Assembly: GCA_036497565.1 (NCBI GenBank) | Contig: DASXJE010000067.1 | Location: forward strand, 1 to 39,964 | Length of the DNA stretch: 39,964 nucleotides | Reading direction: 5' to 3' | Source of the DNA: Mycobacteriales bacterium | GTDB taxonomy: Bacteria > Actinomycetota > Actinomycetes > Mycobacteriales > QHCD01 | Shown here: one piece after another, positions 8,476-18,792 of the stretch | Position numbering within the stretch: the first letter of the stretch is position 1 | Layout of the letters: each line of letters starts with the position of its first letter | Notes under the pieces: model-generated | Seen by the model: only the letters and a program-made list of their open reading frames with translations | Databases searched by the model: none | What the model was told of the DNA's origin: nothing | Position numbers and translations under genes: made by a program

Positions 8476-9723
8476 CTACGGGTGGGTGGTGATCTCCTCG
8501 CGGACCGCCGCGGCGGCGATATCGCGGCGGTACTGCGCCCCGGCGAAGGTCACGCTCCCGACCGCGGCGTAGGCCTGGGCCCGGGCGGCCGGCAGCGTCG
8601 CGGCGGTGGCCGTCACCGAGAGCACCCGGCCCCCGGCCGTCACCACGACCCCGTCGGCCCGGCGGGCGGTCCCGGCGTGCAGCACGCCCGGCCGGTCGGC
8701 GCCGTCGATCGGATCGCCCCGACGTACCGCGCCCGGATAGCCGGCCGCCGCGAGGACGACGGTCACCGCCGCGGCGTCCCGCCAGGCCAGCTGCGGGTGC
8801 TCGGCGAGCCGTCCGGTCGCGGCCGCCGCGAGCAGGCCACCCAGCGGGGTGGCGAGCAGCGCGAGGACGACCTGGGTCTCCGGGTCGCCGAACCGGGCGT
8901 TGAACTCGACCACCTTCGGCCCGTCCGCGGTCACGGCGAGACCGACGTAGAGCAGGCCCTGGAACGGGCACCCGCGGCGGGCGAGTTCGTCGACGGTGGG
9001 CGTGACGATGCGGGCGACGACGTCGTCGACGAAGCCCGGCGGCAGCCAGGAAAGCGGGCTGTAGGCGCCCATCCCGCCGGTGTTGGGTCCGGCGTCGTCG
9101 TCGCCGAGCCGCTTGAAGTCCTGCGCCGGCAACAGCGGGCGCACCGTCACGCCGTCACACACGCAGAACAGGGAGACCTCCGGGCCGGCGAGGAACTCCT
9201 CGATCACCACCGCCCCGCAGTCGGCCGCGTGCGCGAGAGCGGTGTCCCGGTCGTCGGTCACGACCACGCCCTTGCCGGCGGCCAGCCCGTCCTCCTTCAC
9301 GACGTACGGCGGCCCGAACTCGTCGAGGGCCCGGGCCGCGTCGTCGGCGGTCTGCGGGGTGTGCGCCGCGGCCGTCGGGACTCCGGCCGCCGCCATGACC
9401 TCCTTGGCGAACGCCTTTGACCCCTCGATCCGGGCCGCCGCCGCGGACGGGCCGAAGCAGTCGATCCCGACCGCCCGGACCGCATCGGCGGCGCCGGCCA
9501 CCAGGGGCACCTCGGGCCCGATGACGACCAGGTCGGCGCCGACCTCTTCGGCCAGGGCCGCGATCGCCTTCGGGTCGGCGACGTCAAGGGGGCGGGTCTC
9601 GGCGAGGACGGCGGTGCCGGCGTTGCCCGGGGCGCACACGATCGCCTCGACCGCCGGATCCGCCTGCAGAGCCAGGCACAACGCATGTTCACGCGCACCC
9701 GAGCCGACGACGAGCACCTTCAC
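8476..9723 (-). CDS. purD: Phosphoribosylamine-glycine ligase (GAR synthetase)
   Basis: PurD joins glycine to phosphoribosylamine using ATP, the second step of purine synthesis. The 415-residue protein is full length. It shows the N-domain MKVLVVGSGAREHALCLAL, the ATP-grasp segment GPPYVVKEDGLAAGKGVVV, and the signature VEFNARFGDPETQ with metal and ATP ligands. ATG 9723 is followed at once by the conserved first strand. It is 48 bp downstream of purA, on the same strand, and the two may be cotranscribed. Confidence 0.96.
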   Translation of the reverse strand: MKVLVVGSGAREHALCLALQADPAVEAIVCAPGNAGTAVLAETRPLDVADPKAIAALAEEVGADLVVIGPEVPLVAGAADAVRAVGIDCFGPSAAAARIEGSKAFAKEVMAAAGVPTAAAHTPQTADDAARALDEFGPPYVVKEDGLAAGKGVVVTDDRDTALAHAADCGAVVIEEFLAGPEVSLFCVCDGVTVRPLLPAQDFKRLGDDDAGPNTGGMGAYSPLSWLPPGFVDDVVARIVTPTVDELARRGCPFQGLLYVGLAVTADGPKVVEFNARFGDPETQVVLALLATPLGGLLAAAATGRLAEHPQLAWRDAAAVTVVLAAAGYPGAVRRGDPIDGADRPGVLHAGTARRADGVVVTAGGRVLSVTATAATLPAARAQAYAAVGSVTFAGAQYRRDIAAAAVREEITTHP

Positions 9724-9771
9724 CGGACATCCCTCATTGGCCCCAACCTAGCGGCTCTGCGGGCCATCGGG

Positions 9772-11124
<1,353 letters not shown>

Positions 11125-11290
11125 TTACGCCGTCTGCACTACTTAGAGTAATTGTCCGTACGCCCAGCGATAAACCGGGGGAGGGTGGGTATACAGCAAC
11201 GAGCAGATCAATTCCATGCACGACACGCGTCGCGGCCAGAATTCATCCGGGCATGGGGGTGTTAGCCGCGAGTGAGGAGCGGCCCCTCTC

Positions 11291-12934
11291 GTGCTGTTCC
11301 TCCACGGACATGCCCGCCGCGCCCTCATCGCCATCGTCGCCGCGATCGCCGTCGTCTTCGGCCTCGCGGTCGTGGCCGCCGCTCCGGCATCCGCCGGCAG
11401 CGCCGGTGGCCCCGCCCTCTCCTGGGCGAAGACCCAGATCGGCCACTCCTATCAATGGGGCGGCGCCGGCCCGTCGTACGACTGCTCCGGGTTGACCATG
11501 CGGGCCTACCAACACGCCGGGATCAGCCTGCCGCACAGTTCGGCCCAGCAGTACGCCGTGACCCGCAGCCACGCGGTCAGCCGGAGCCAGTTGCAGCCCG
11601 GCGACCTGCTCTTCTACGGCGGCAGCGCCGGCTCGATCCACCACGTGGCCCTCTACGCCGGCCACTACTCCGACGGGCAGATCGAACTCCTCGACGCGCA
11701 GCAGACCGGCGTTCCGGTCGGCTATCACCACTCCTACAGCGACTATTACGCCGCGACCCGGCCCGGCGGCGGCACGGCAAGTGCGCCGCCGAAGCCGAAG
11801 CCGCCGGCACCCCGCGTCCGCGCCCAGTCGACGTCGGCCCGCGCCTCCGGCGACTTCGACGGTGACGGGCGCTCCGACCTCGCCGTCTTCGTCTCACCGC
11901 GACGCAACACCCTCGAGCTGTGGATGTGGCGGTCCGTCAGCCACGCCGGCTCGCCCGGCGTCGGCACCAAGGTCAGGGTGTGGTCCGGGACCGGCCTCGA
12001 TGCCTCGCGGCTGCGGGCCGGTGCGGGCGACCTCAACGGCGACCACAAGGCCGACGTCGTCGCGTCCTACGACGACGGAAACGGCTGGATGACCTTCTAC
12101 GCCTGGCGATCGACGAGTTCAGGCGGCGTCATGCGGGTGGCCGCACCGGTCAAGCTGCGCGAAGGCCACAACGCGGGTTGGTCGACCGGCACGACGAGAC
12201 TTCTCATCGGCGACCTCAACGGCGACCACAAGGCCGACGTCGCGGCCTACGTCGGGAGCTCGGCAAACCGGCTCGAGCTGTGGGGATGGCGCTCGACCGG
12301 CAGGACGGGTGGCAAGCCCACCGTGGCCGGCGGCGTGCGGCTGTGGGCGGCCAACGGGTGGAGCATCTCGCGCATCCGGGCTTTCGCGGGCGATGAGAAC
12401 AGCGACAACAAGGCAGACGTCGGCCTCTTCTACGACCGCGGCAACGGTTTCCTCCGGGCCTGGGTCTGGCGGTCCACCCGCGGCGGCGCAGGCCTGGGTG
12501 TCGCCGGTCCCGTCATGACCCGGCAGGGCATCAACCCGGGTTGGTCGTCGAGCTCGGTGCAGCCGATGAATGTCAACATCGACGGCGACTCCCGCAGCGA
12601 CATCGCCGCATTCGTCGGCTGGACCGCCGGCCAGGAGCGGCTGTGGGTGTGGCGGTCGACGGCCGGTGTCGGTGGCCGCCCGTCATGGAGCGGCGGCCAG
12701 CGCGTGTGGGCCAACATCGGATGGGATGCCGGCCGGGTGATGCCGTTCTCCGGTGACGTCGACGGCGACGGTCGGGGCGACGTGGTCGCGTTTTACGACT
12801 ACGGCGGCAACCACAACCGGACCTGGGTCTTCCGGTCGACCACGACCGGGGCCAAGGACAGCGTGGCCGCCCCGGTCGCCGTACGCGACGGGGTGAACAG
12901 CGGTTGGTCGACGGCGAGCATGCGGGTCTCCTGA
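11291..12934 (+). CDS. Secreted NlpC/P60 peptidoglycan hydrolase with six VCBS/FG-GAP-like repeats
   Basis: This is predicted to be an exported D,L-endopeptidase acting on peptidoglycan stems. The 547-residue protein has a signal peptide (hydrophobic 11-30, cleavage after the Ala-Pro-Ala-Ser-Ala stretch near 35). An NlpC/P60 domain follows (about 42-155) with Cys65 in YDCSGL and His118 in HHVALY; the third position appears to be Gln (DAQQTG). After a Pro-rich linker come six repeats of about 60 residues. Each opens with a GDxNGDxKADV-like Asp-rich loop typical of calcium-binding FG-GAP/VCBS propeller blades, followed by a W-x-W-R-S-T strand. The start is GTG 11291; a GAGGAG lies about 12 bases upstream. 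Confidence 0.9.
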   Translation: MLFLHGHARRALIAIVAAIAVVFGLAVVAAAPASAGSAGGPALSWAKTQIGHSYQWGGAGPSYDCSGLTMRAYQHAGISLPHSSAQQYAVTRSHAVSRSQLQPGDLLFYGGSAGSIHHVALYAGHYSDGQIELLDAQQTGVPVGYHHSYSDYYAATRPGGGTASAPPKPKPPAPRVRAQSTSARASGDFDGDGRSDLAVFVSPRRNTLELWMWRSVSHAGSPGVGTKVRVWSGTGLDASRLRAGAGDLNGDHKADVVASYDDGNGWMTFYAWRSTSSGGVMRVAAPVKLREGHNAGWSTGTTRLLIGDLNGDHKADVAAYVGSSANRLELWGWRSTGRTGGKPTVAGGVRLWAANGWSISRIRAFAGDENSDNKADVGLFYDRGNGFLRAWVWRSTRGGAGLGVAGPVMTRQGINPGWSSSSVQPMNVNIDGDSRSDIAAFVGWTAGQERLWVWRSTAGVGGRPSWSGGQRVWANIGWDAGRVMPFSGDVDGDGRGDVVAFYDYGGNHNRTWVFRSTTTGAKDSVAAPVAVRDGVNSGWSTASMRVS

Positions 12935-12944
12935 CCCGACCTCG

Positions 12945-13361
12945 CTAGCCGCCGAGAACGCGGGCCGCCTCGGGATCGGACTCCCGCAGGAACTCCGCGC
13001 ACCGCTCGGCCTCGTCGAGTTCCCCGATCTCCCCGGCGGCGCGGGCGAGATCGTGCAGGCAACGCAGGAACCCACGATTGGGCTCATGGCTCCACGGCAC
13101 CGGCCCGAAGCCCTTCCACCCTGCTCGACGCAGCGAATCGAGGCCGCGGTGATAGCCGACCCGCGCGTAGGCGTAGGAGTCGACGATCCGCCCGTCGGCG
13201 TAAGCGATGTCGGCAAGGTCGGCCCATGCCGCGCTGTAGGTGGGGAAATGGGCCGCAACCTGCGCCGGGTCGTCGGTCGAGGCGCGGGCAGCTTCGGCGT
13301 CGATCTGCGGGGGCAGCCGGGTGGCCGGCGGCTCGGGTATCAGGTTCTGGTGGGAACTCAT
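12945..13361 (-). CDS. DUF3151 family protein
   Basis: This is a 138-residue conserved actinobacterial protein of unknown function. The core text YAYARVGYHRGLDSLRRAGW, then GPVPWSHEPNRGFLRCLHDL, and the end LDEAERCAEFLRESDPEA match what I know of DUF3151. The helical, repeat-like layout suggests a TPR-type fold, which is inference. ATG 13361 has AGGAAG about nine bases upstream. Its placement near purA and fba is common in actinobacteria. It is convergent with the NlpC/P60 gene (10 bp between stops) and divergent from the small monooxygenase-like gene. Confidence 0.87.
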   Translation of the reverse strand: MSSHQNLIPEPPATRLPPQIDAEAARASTDDPAQVAAHFPTYSAAWADLADIAYADGRIVDSYAYARVGYHRGLDSLRRAGWKGFGPVPWSHEPNRGFLRCLHDLARAAGEIGELDEAERCAEFLRESDPEAARVLGG

Positions 13362-13449
13362 CCCCGCATTCTTCCTGGTGCGAACCGTTAGGTTGACAGC
13401 AAGGGGATCTTCGGGGCCACCGACGGTCCGCAAGGGTTGGGAGAATGGC

Positions 13450-13758
13450 ATGGCAAACGCACCTACCGTCGGACTTCTCGTGACGCTGCAGGCGAAGCCG
13501 GGCCAGGAGAGCGCCGTCGAGAGCTTCCTCAACTCCGGCCGAGCGCTGGTCGACGACGAACCAGCGACCACGGCGTGGTTTGCGATCCGGCTCGGGCCAT
13601 CGACGTACGGGATCTTCGACGTCTTCCCCGACGATGCCGGCCGTGACGCACATCTGTCGGGCCGGGTCGCCGAGGCGTTGATGGCACAGGCACCCGATCT
13701 CTTCAGCGAAGGGCCGAAGATCGAGAAGGTCGACGTCCTCGCGTCAAAGCTGCCTTAG
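13450..13758 (+). CDS. Antibiotic-biosynthesis-monooxygenase-like (dimeric alpha-beta barrel) protein
   Basis: The 102-residue protein has the length and pattern of the ABM / dimeric alpha-beta barrel family: GLLVTLQAKPGQESAVESFL as the first strand and helix, TTAWFAIRLGPSTYGIFDVF as the second and third strands, and AHLSGRVAEALM near the end. Members range from quinol monooxygenases to stress proteins with no known activity; none is indicated here. ATG 13450 has GGGAGA about five bases upstream. It is divergent from DUF3151, and its 3' end is followed by the palindromic terminator at 13795. Confidence 0.8.
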   Translation: MANAPTVGLLVTLQAKPGQESAVESFLNSGRALVDDEPATTAWFAIRLGPSTYGIFDVFPDDAGRDAHLSGRVAEALMAQAPDLFSEGPKIEKVDVLASKLP

Positions 13759-13794
13759 CGCCCGCCGTACGCCGACCGCACCGTCGCCGCCCGA

Positions 13795-13827
13795 TGGACA
13801 AAACCCACTAGTAGTCGGTTTTGTCCA
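13795..13827. terminator. Bidirectional palindromic terminator between convergent genes
   Basis: Arms TGGACAAAACC (13795-13805) and GGTTTTGTCCA (13817-13827) pair perfectly. With one mismatch the stem continues through ACT/AGT to a 3-nt AGT loop. The A-rich and T-rich sides permit termination from either strand. It sits between the ABM gene stop (13758, plus) and the Rpf-like gene stop (13836, minus), as expected for a shared terminator, and belongs to the family seen at 1370 and 14786. Confidence 0.65.
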
Positions 13828-13835
13828 CCGGGGTC

Positions 13836-14471
13836 TTACCGGCCGGTCCAGGCGGCGGCCCAGGTCTTCGGACCGATGAAGCCGACGACGTGCAGGCCGT
13901 TGCGCTGCTGCAGGATCTTGACGTACTTCAGGGTCGTCGTACCGAAGTAACCGGTGCCCTGGAACGGGTAGCCGCGCTTACGCATCTGCAACTGCCATTG
14001 CCGGATGTGCGGGCCGAAGTTGCCGAAGAAGTACTGCACGCCCGGCCACGGTGGCGCCTTCGTCGTCGGACCGCCCGGACGCGGCGGCCAGACACCCGAT
14101 CCGGCGTCGCTGTCCTCGCGCAGTCCCAGGATCTGCGCGCAGGTCCACGGCTCCCAGCCGCGCATCCGGTACAGCGCCAGCGCCCGGTAGTCCTGCTCCG
14201 ACGGCGGGTTCTGATTCGGATATCCGGTGCCGCGGACGCTGCGCCAGGTCGGCAGGTCGAACTGGTAGGCGCCGTAGTAGCCGTTGCCGGTGTTGATCGA
14301 GTAGTTGTTGCTCGACTCGCACAGCCGGAGTTGATACCACGTGTTGGCCGAGGGATCGGCGTCCGCCGGCGCGCTGATGGCGACGGCGCCCCCGACGGCG
14401 AGAAGCCCGCAGACCGCGATGGCGGCGAGTGGCCGCCGGAGACTCCAGGCTCGTCGACGCTCTGTGGACAT
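13836..14471 (-). CDS. Secreted Rpf-like transglycosylase with C-terminal peptidoglycan-binding domain
   Basis: This is a predicted exported muralytic enzyme of the resuscitation-promoting-factor/transglycosylase type. The 211-residue protein has a signal peptide (hydrophobic 14-34, cleavage near ADAD at about 39). The Rpf domain, about 41-115, carries the catalytic Glu52 in LRLCESSNNYSINTGNGYYG and the closing PWTCAQIL. A Pro-rich linker leads to a PG_binding_1-like domain (about 145-208) with FGPHIRQWQLQMRKRGYPF and GFIGPKTWAA. ATG 14471 follows a long leader of about 150 nt with a clear promoter. Such genes are often controlled by c-di-AMP riboswitches in actinobacteria. Confidence 0.92.
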   Translation of the reverse strand: MSTERRRAWSLRRPLAAIAVCGLLAVGGAVAISAPADADPSANTWYQLRLCESSNNYSINTGNGYYGAYQFDLPTWRSVRGTGYPNQNPPSEQDYRALALYRMRGWEPWTCAQILGLREDSDAGSGVWPPRPGGPTTKAPPWPGVQYFFGNFGPHIRQWQLQMRKRGYPFQGTGYFGTTTLKYVKILQQRNGLHVVGFIGPKTWAAAWTGR

Positions 14472-14488
14472 GGTGTGCCCTTCCCCGT

Positions 14489-14600
14489 GCGGGTCGTGTG
14501 AGCCGTCGGGACGCGGGCTCGGAATTCGCCCGCCGCACGCGCGGCTTCAGTCGCTCGGCGTCGCGGGGGGTGGGGCGGGACTCGGCATTCGGCCACCCGC
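14489..14600 (-). promoter_or_regulatory. Candidate degenerate c-di-AMP (ydaO-type) riboswitch in the Rpf gene leader
   Basis: The minus-strand RNA can close with GCGGGT (14595-14600) against ACCCGC (14489-14494). Just inside the 5' side is GGCCGAAT, resembling the ydaO GUUGCCGAAUCC start. Near the 3' side is CCCGACGGCTCAC, resembling CCCGACAGCUAAC. Between them GCGGGC pairs with GCCCGC (14528-14533 with 14513-14518). The GGGGAACC-type core of ydaO is not evident, so it may be a divergent member or chance. Rpf genes are known targets of this riboswitch class in actinobacteria. Confidence 0.33.
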
Positions 14601-14629
14601 GACTGGTCGCAGAAAGCGACCGGGAAGTC

Positions 14630-14658
14630 ACGCTAGGCGCAATTCCCAATTTTCACAA
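14630..14658 (-). promoter_or_regulatory. Promoter of the Rpf-like gene
   Basis: On the minus strand a -35 box TTGTGA (14653-14658) and a -10 box TAGCGT (14630-14635) are exactly 17 bp apart, a good housekeeping-sigma match. Transcription would start near 14623, at a hairpin (GGTCGC / GCGACC, 14605-14621), giving a 5' leader of about 150 nt before the ATG at 14471. The remaining part of this gap, 14659-14785, holds only a short CGCGCT hairpin near 14700-14717. Confidence 0.6.
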
Positions 14659-14785
14659 GGACCACACGGAACCCGTTTGTCACACAGACCTCATTCGTCT
14701 CGCGCTATTAGCGCGGAAATGAGCGCAGCAGCTGATTCGGACAAAAGCACAACCAGGCTTCAATGCGACGCCGGGCGCAGTCGAA

Positions 14786-14810
14786 CAAAACGCACTAGGA
14801 GTGCGTTTTG
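14786..14810. terminator. Palindromic terminator-like element after fba (copy 1)
   Basis: Perfect 11-bp arms CAAAACGCACT and AGTGCGTTTTG flank an AGG loop. It lies 96 bp after the fba stop on the minus strand, and its arm sequence is identical to the two elements after purC. Confidence 0.6.
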
Positions 14811-14821
14811 AGGGCGCATTA

Positions 14822-14870
14822 CGGCGTGTCTGCGACCAAAAGGCACTACTAGTGCGTTTGTTTCACGCCG
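14822..14870. terminator. Nested palindrome after fba (copy 2)
   Basis: An imperfect copy of the same family (CAAAAGGCACT, loop ACT, AGTGCGTTTG; 14837-14860) lies inside an outer perfect 7-bp stem CGGCGTG / CACGCCG (14822-14828 with 14864-14870). It ends 37 bp from the fba stop, so it is the first structure met by transcripts leaving fba. Confidence 0.55.
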
Positions 14871-14906
14871 GCAGAGTCGGGTGAGCCGGCCCGGGTGAGC
14901 GGCGGG

Positions 14907-15941
<1,035 letters not shown>

Positions 15942-16075
15942 GACATCCTCCGGCTTGATCTGGACGACTCCGCACCGAGTATCCCGCACCCCCGGAGCGG
16001 CTCGCAGCCGCCCGGTGCTTCCGCCGAGTGCGAACGCCCTTCCGTCGCCGGGCACGTGACTGACAGGCTCGGGCG

Positions 16076-17119
16076 ATGCGAGTCCTTGTGCTGGGCGGAA
16101 CCAGATTCCTCGGCCGGGCCGTCGTCGCGGCCGCGCTCGCCGCCGGCGACGACGTCACGACCTTCACGCGCGGCGTCTCCGGAAAGCCGCCGGATCCGGT
16201 CGAGGCGCTCTACGGCGACCGCGGAGTCCCGAACGACCTCGGAGTCCTCAAGGGCAGGCAGTTCGACGTCGTCGTCGACACCAGCGGTTACGAGCCGCGG
16301 GTCGTCCGGGACAGCGCCCGGCTCCTGGCGCCGTCGGCCGGGCACTACGTCTTCGTCTCGACCCTCAACGTCTTCCCGGGCTGGCCCGAGCGGCCCGTCG
16401 GTGCGGACTCGCCGGTGCACGACGGCACCCCGGATGCGGTGACCGGCGATGCGCCCGACGATCCGGTCGCCCGTTACGGCTGGCTCAAGGCGGGTTGTGA
16501 GCGCGCGGTCGAGCGAGAGTTCGGCGACCGGTCGACGATGACGCGGGCCGGGCTGCTGATCGGACCGCACGACGACACCGGCCGGCTGACCTGGTGGCTG
16601 CGGCGGGTCGCCCGCGGCGGTGAGGTGCTCGCTCCCGGTCGACCGGACCGGCGGATGGCGCTGGCCGACGTACGCGATCTGGCGACATGGATGCTGCGCT
16701 GCGGCCGAGACGGCGTCGCGGGAAGCTTCATCACCACCGGGCCCGCCGGTCAGGTGAGCTTCGAGGGCCTCCTGGATGCCTGCCGTACGGCGACCGGCTC
16801 GGACGGCCGGTTCAGCTGGCTGCCGGACGACTTCCTGACCGCCCACGAGGTCACACCCTGGACCGATCTCCCGCTCTGGCTCCCGGAGGCGATCGGACCG
16901 GCGGCGTTCGACCACGACACCGGCCCGGCCGAGCAGGCCGGGCTCCGCTTCCGTCCGGTCGCCAGGTCCGTGGCCGAGACCTGGGCCTGGCTGCGCACGA
17001 CCCCCGACCCGGCCCACGATTCCGAGCGACCGTCGACGGGGATCGACCCGGAGAAGGAGCAGGCGGTGCTCGACGCGTGGCACGCAGCCGGAGGAAGCGC
17101 CGACGGTTCACAGGTGTGA
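16076..17119 (+). CDS. NAD-dependent epimerase/dehydratase-like (extended SDR) protein
   Basis: The 347-residue protein has a Rossmann N-terminus MRVLVLGGTRFLGRAVVAAAL with the GxxGxxG motif. It has DTSGYEPRVVRDSARLL and the catalytic-type YGWLK (YxxxK) in DDPVARYGWLKAGCER, as in extended short-chain dehydrogenases. The group is usually called NAD-dependent epimerase or reductase; no substrate is indicated. The ATG at 16076 starts directly at the first strand. It is divergent from fba (134-bp gap) and its last 12 bp overlap the 3' end of the convergent flavoprotein gene. Confidence 0.85.
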   Translation: MRVLVLGGTRFLGRAVVAAALAAGDDVTTFTRGVSGKPPDPVEALYGDRGVPNDLGVLKGRQFDVVVDTSGYEPRVVRDSARLLAPSAGHYVFVSTLNVFPGWPERPVGADSPVHDGTPDAVTGDAPDDPVARYGWLKAGCERAVEREFGDRSTMTRAGLLIGPHDDTGRLTWWLRRVARGGEVLAPGRPDRRMALADVRDLATWMLRCGRDGVAGSFITTGPAGQVSFEGLLDACRTATGSDGRFSWLPDDFLTAHEVTPWTDLPLWLPEAIGPAAFDHDTGPAEQAGLRFRPVARSVAETWAWLRTTPDPAHDSERPSTGIDPEKEQAVLDAWHAAGGSADGSQV

Positions 17120-18220
17120 GCCGTCGGAGCGGCGACCTCCGTCTCCGGACCACATGCCGATCGGAATCGGCTCCGTGCCCTCTGCCGCATCGGCGAGCAA
17201 CCTTCCGATCAGCGGCGTGAACTTGAAGCCGTGCCCGGAGAACCCGGCGGCGACGATGAGCGGACCGTCCCGGGTGACGACGAAGTCCTCGGTGCGGGTG
17301 GAGGTGTAGAGGCAGGTCTCGTACGACGTGGGCTCGGGGTCGAGGCCGGGCAGCGCGCGGCGGACGTAGTCCTGCACCCGCTGCCGGCCGTCCTCGTCGC
17401 CGGCGAAGGATCGCCCGTCCGCGGACACTGCGGCGCCGGTGTGATGCTCGCCGACCTTAAGGCCGTGACCCGTCGTGGGGAGCCCGTAGCGCGCCGGATC
17501 GCTGCGATCGACGAAGCACGGCCAGCGCATCGCCTCGCTGGTCGGCCGGAAGTAGAAGACCTGCTCGCGGGTCACCGTCAGCTCCGGCAGGTCGACCAAG
17601 CCGCCCAGGGTGTCGGCGGCCCAGGGGCCGGCGGCGACGACGGCGACCGGGGCGGTGGCGGTGAAGCCGGCGGTCCGCACCTGCACACCGGCACCCGAGC
17701 GCTCGACGGTCGCCCGACCGCAGTCCATCGCCAAGGTCCCGCCGTGCCTGCGGGCCTGGTCGTGCAGCGCCTCGAGCACCCGGTCGGCCCGGATCACCGC
17801 GCCGTCGGGCTGGTAGACGACGTCGCCGTCGAACCGCATGCCCGGCCAACGGTCGGTCGCCTGGCCGGCCGAGAGGACGTCGTGCGGCAGACCGAGTTCG
17901 TCGAAGACGCGGGCGATCGGCTCGATCTCCTTGTCGGGACCGTGATCGAGCGAACCGGTGGGCTCGAGCAGCGGCGTACCTGCGGCTTCTTCCAGCTCAC
18001 GCCAGAGCGGCCGTGCCTCGACGGCGAGCGCGGCGTAGTACGCGTCCGGATACCCGAGCCGGAAGATCCGCGAAGGCCCGTGGGAGCTGCCGCGACCATG
18101 ACCGGCCGGATACCGGTCGAGCAGCAGCACCGAGCGCCCGCGGCGGGACAGCCACCACGCGGCGGCCGAACCCATGGCGCCGGCGCCGACCACGATCACG
18201 TCGTAACGGGACTCGACCAC
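17108..18220 (-). CDS. Sarcosine oxidase / N-methyltryptophan oxidase-like flavoprotein
   Basis: This is a predicted FAD-dependent amine oxidase of the DAO/MSOX (SolA-like) family, 370 residues. The N-terminus has the FAD motif VIVVGAGAMGSAAAWWLSRR followed by LLLDR. GSSHGPSRIFRLGYPD matches the monomeric sarcosine oxidase group. The C-terminal CLYTSTRTEDFVV and IVAAGFSGHGFKFTPLIG are typical: in that group FAD is covalently held by a Cys near this region, here Cys of YETCLYT. GTG 18220 has AAGGAGG nine bases upstream. The substrate is not known. It sits next to the DinB gene on the same strand. Confidence 0.87.
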   Translation of the reverse strand: MVESRYDVIVVGAGAMGSAAAWWLSRRGRSVLLLDRYPAGHGRGSSHGPSRIFRLGYPDAYYAALAVEARPLWRELEEAAGTPLLEPTGSLDHGPDKEIEPIARVFDELGLPHDVLSAGQATDRWPGMRFDGDVVYQPDGAVIRADRVLEALHDQARRHGGTLAMDCGRATVERSGAGVQVRTAGFTATAPVAVVAAGPWAADTLGGLVDLPELTVTREQVFYFRPTSEAMRWPCFVDRSDPARYGLPTTGHGLKVGEHHTGAAVSADGRSFAGDEDGRQRVQDYVRRALPGLDPEPTSYETCLYTSTRTEDFVVTRDGPLIVAAGFSGHGFKFTPLIGRLLADAAEGTEPIPIGMWSGDGGRRSDGSHL

Positions 18221-18236
18221 GGCTGCGCGCCTCCTT

Positions 18237-18274
18237 GACCGGCTACAGGACCGGCTACTGGGACCGGCTACTGG
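18237..18274. repeat. Short tandem repeat at the DinB gene 3' end
   Basis: Three near-identical units of 12-13 bp, GACCGGCTACTGG (the first is GACCGGCTACAG), run head to tail between the DinB stop (TAG at 18268) and the next gene's ribosome site. The stop codon lies inside the third unit. It is probably slippage of a short sequence with no known role. Confidence 0.6.
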
Positions 18275-18783
18275 CCGGTGCTCCCGTCGATCCGCTCGCG
18301 CAGCAGGTCGAGGTGGCCGCAGTGGCGGGCGGTCTCCTCGACCATGTGCGCCAGCGCGTAGCGCAGGACGAACGCCATTCCTTCGCCGCGCGCGTGATCG
18401 TCGAGGGCGGCGCCGGCGATGGCAGCCCGCGAGCGCTCGCACTCGTGCAGATAGTCGGCGACGACCGACCCCACCGTGTCGGAGTCGTCGAGCGGGAAGT
18501 TGCCGTGCGGGTCGTCCTCCGGCCACGGCCACGGCAGGTCGGCGCCGGCGAAGTCGATGCTGAACCAGAAGCGTTCGGTCCCGGCGAGATGTTTGACGAC
18601 GCCGAGGGGTGTCAAGGTCGACGGCGACGCGGACGTACGGCGCGCCTGCTCCTCGGTGAGGCCGGCCACCTTGTTGACAGCAGTGGCACGCAGGAAGTCG
18701 AGCAGCCCCGTCAACGTCTCGCGCTCCGAGCCGTCCTCGATCGGACGCTGACGGGCTACCGGCTGCACGACGTCGTCGGCCAT
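18268..18783 (-). CDS. DinB family (DUF664-like) protein
   Basis: The 171-residue protein is a DinB-superfamily four-helix bundle, the group that includes mycothiol- and bacillithiol-dependent transferases. The stretch ETLTGLLDFLRATAVNKVAGLTEEQARR is the first helix. VVKHLAGTERFWFS holds the first metal-ligand His, and ALAHMVEETARHCGHLDLLRERI provides the other two His ligands in the HxxxH-like arrangement. Substrate and thiol are unknown. ATG 18783 is ten bases from the flavoprotein gene upstream, on the same strand, so the pair may be cotranscribed. Confidence 0.87.
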   Translation of the reverse strand: MADDVVQPVARQRPIEDGSERETLTGLLDFLRATAVNKVAGLTEEQARRTSASPSTLTPLGVVKHLAGTERFWFSIDFAGADLPWPWPEDDPHGNFPLDDSDTVGSVVADYLHECERSRAAIAGAALDDHARGEGMAFVLRYALAHMVEETARHCGHLDLLRERIDGSTGQ

Positions 18784-18792
18784 GCCGCGACT

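Noticed and set aside
14700-14717. CGCGCT-ATT-AGCGCG hairpin considered as the Rpf gene operator or a tRNA fragment
   Set aside because: It is short, lies upstream of the chosen promoter, and has no tRNA arms or repeated copy.
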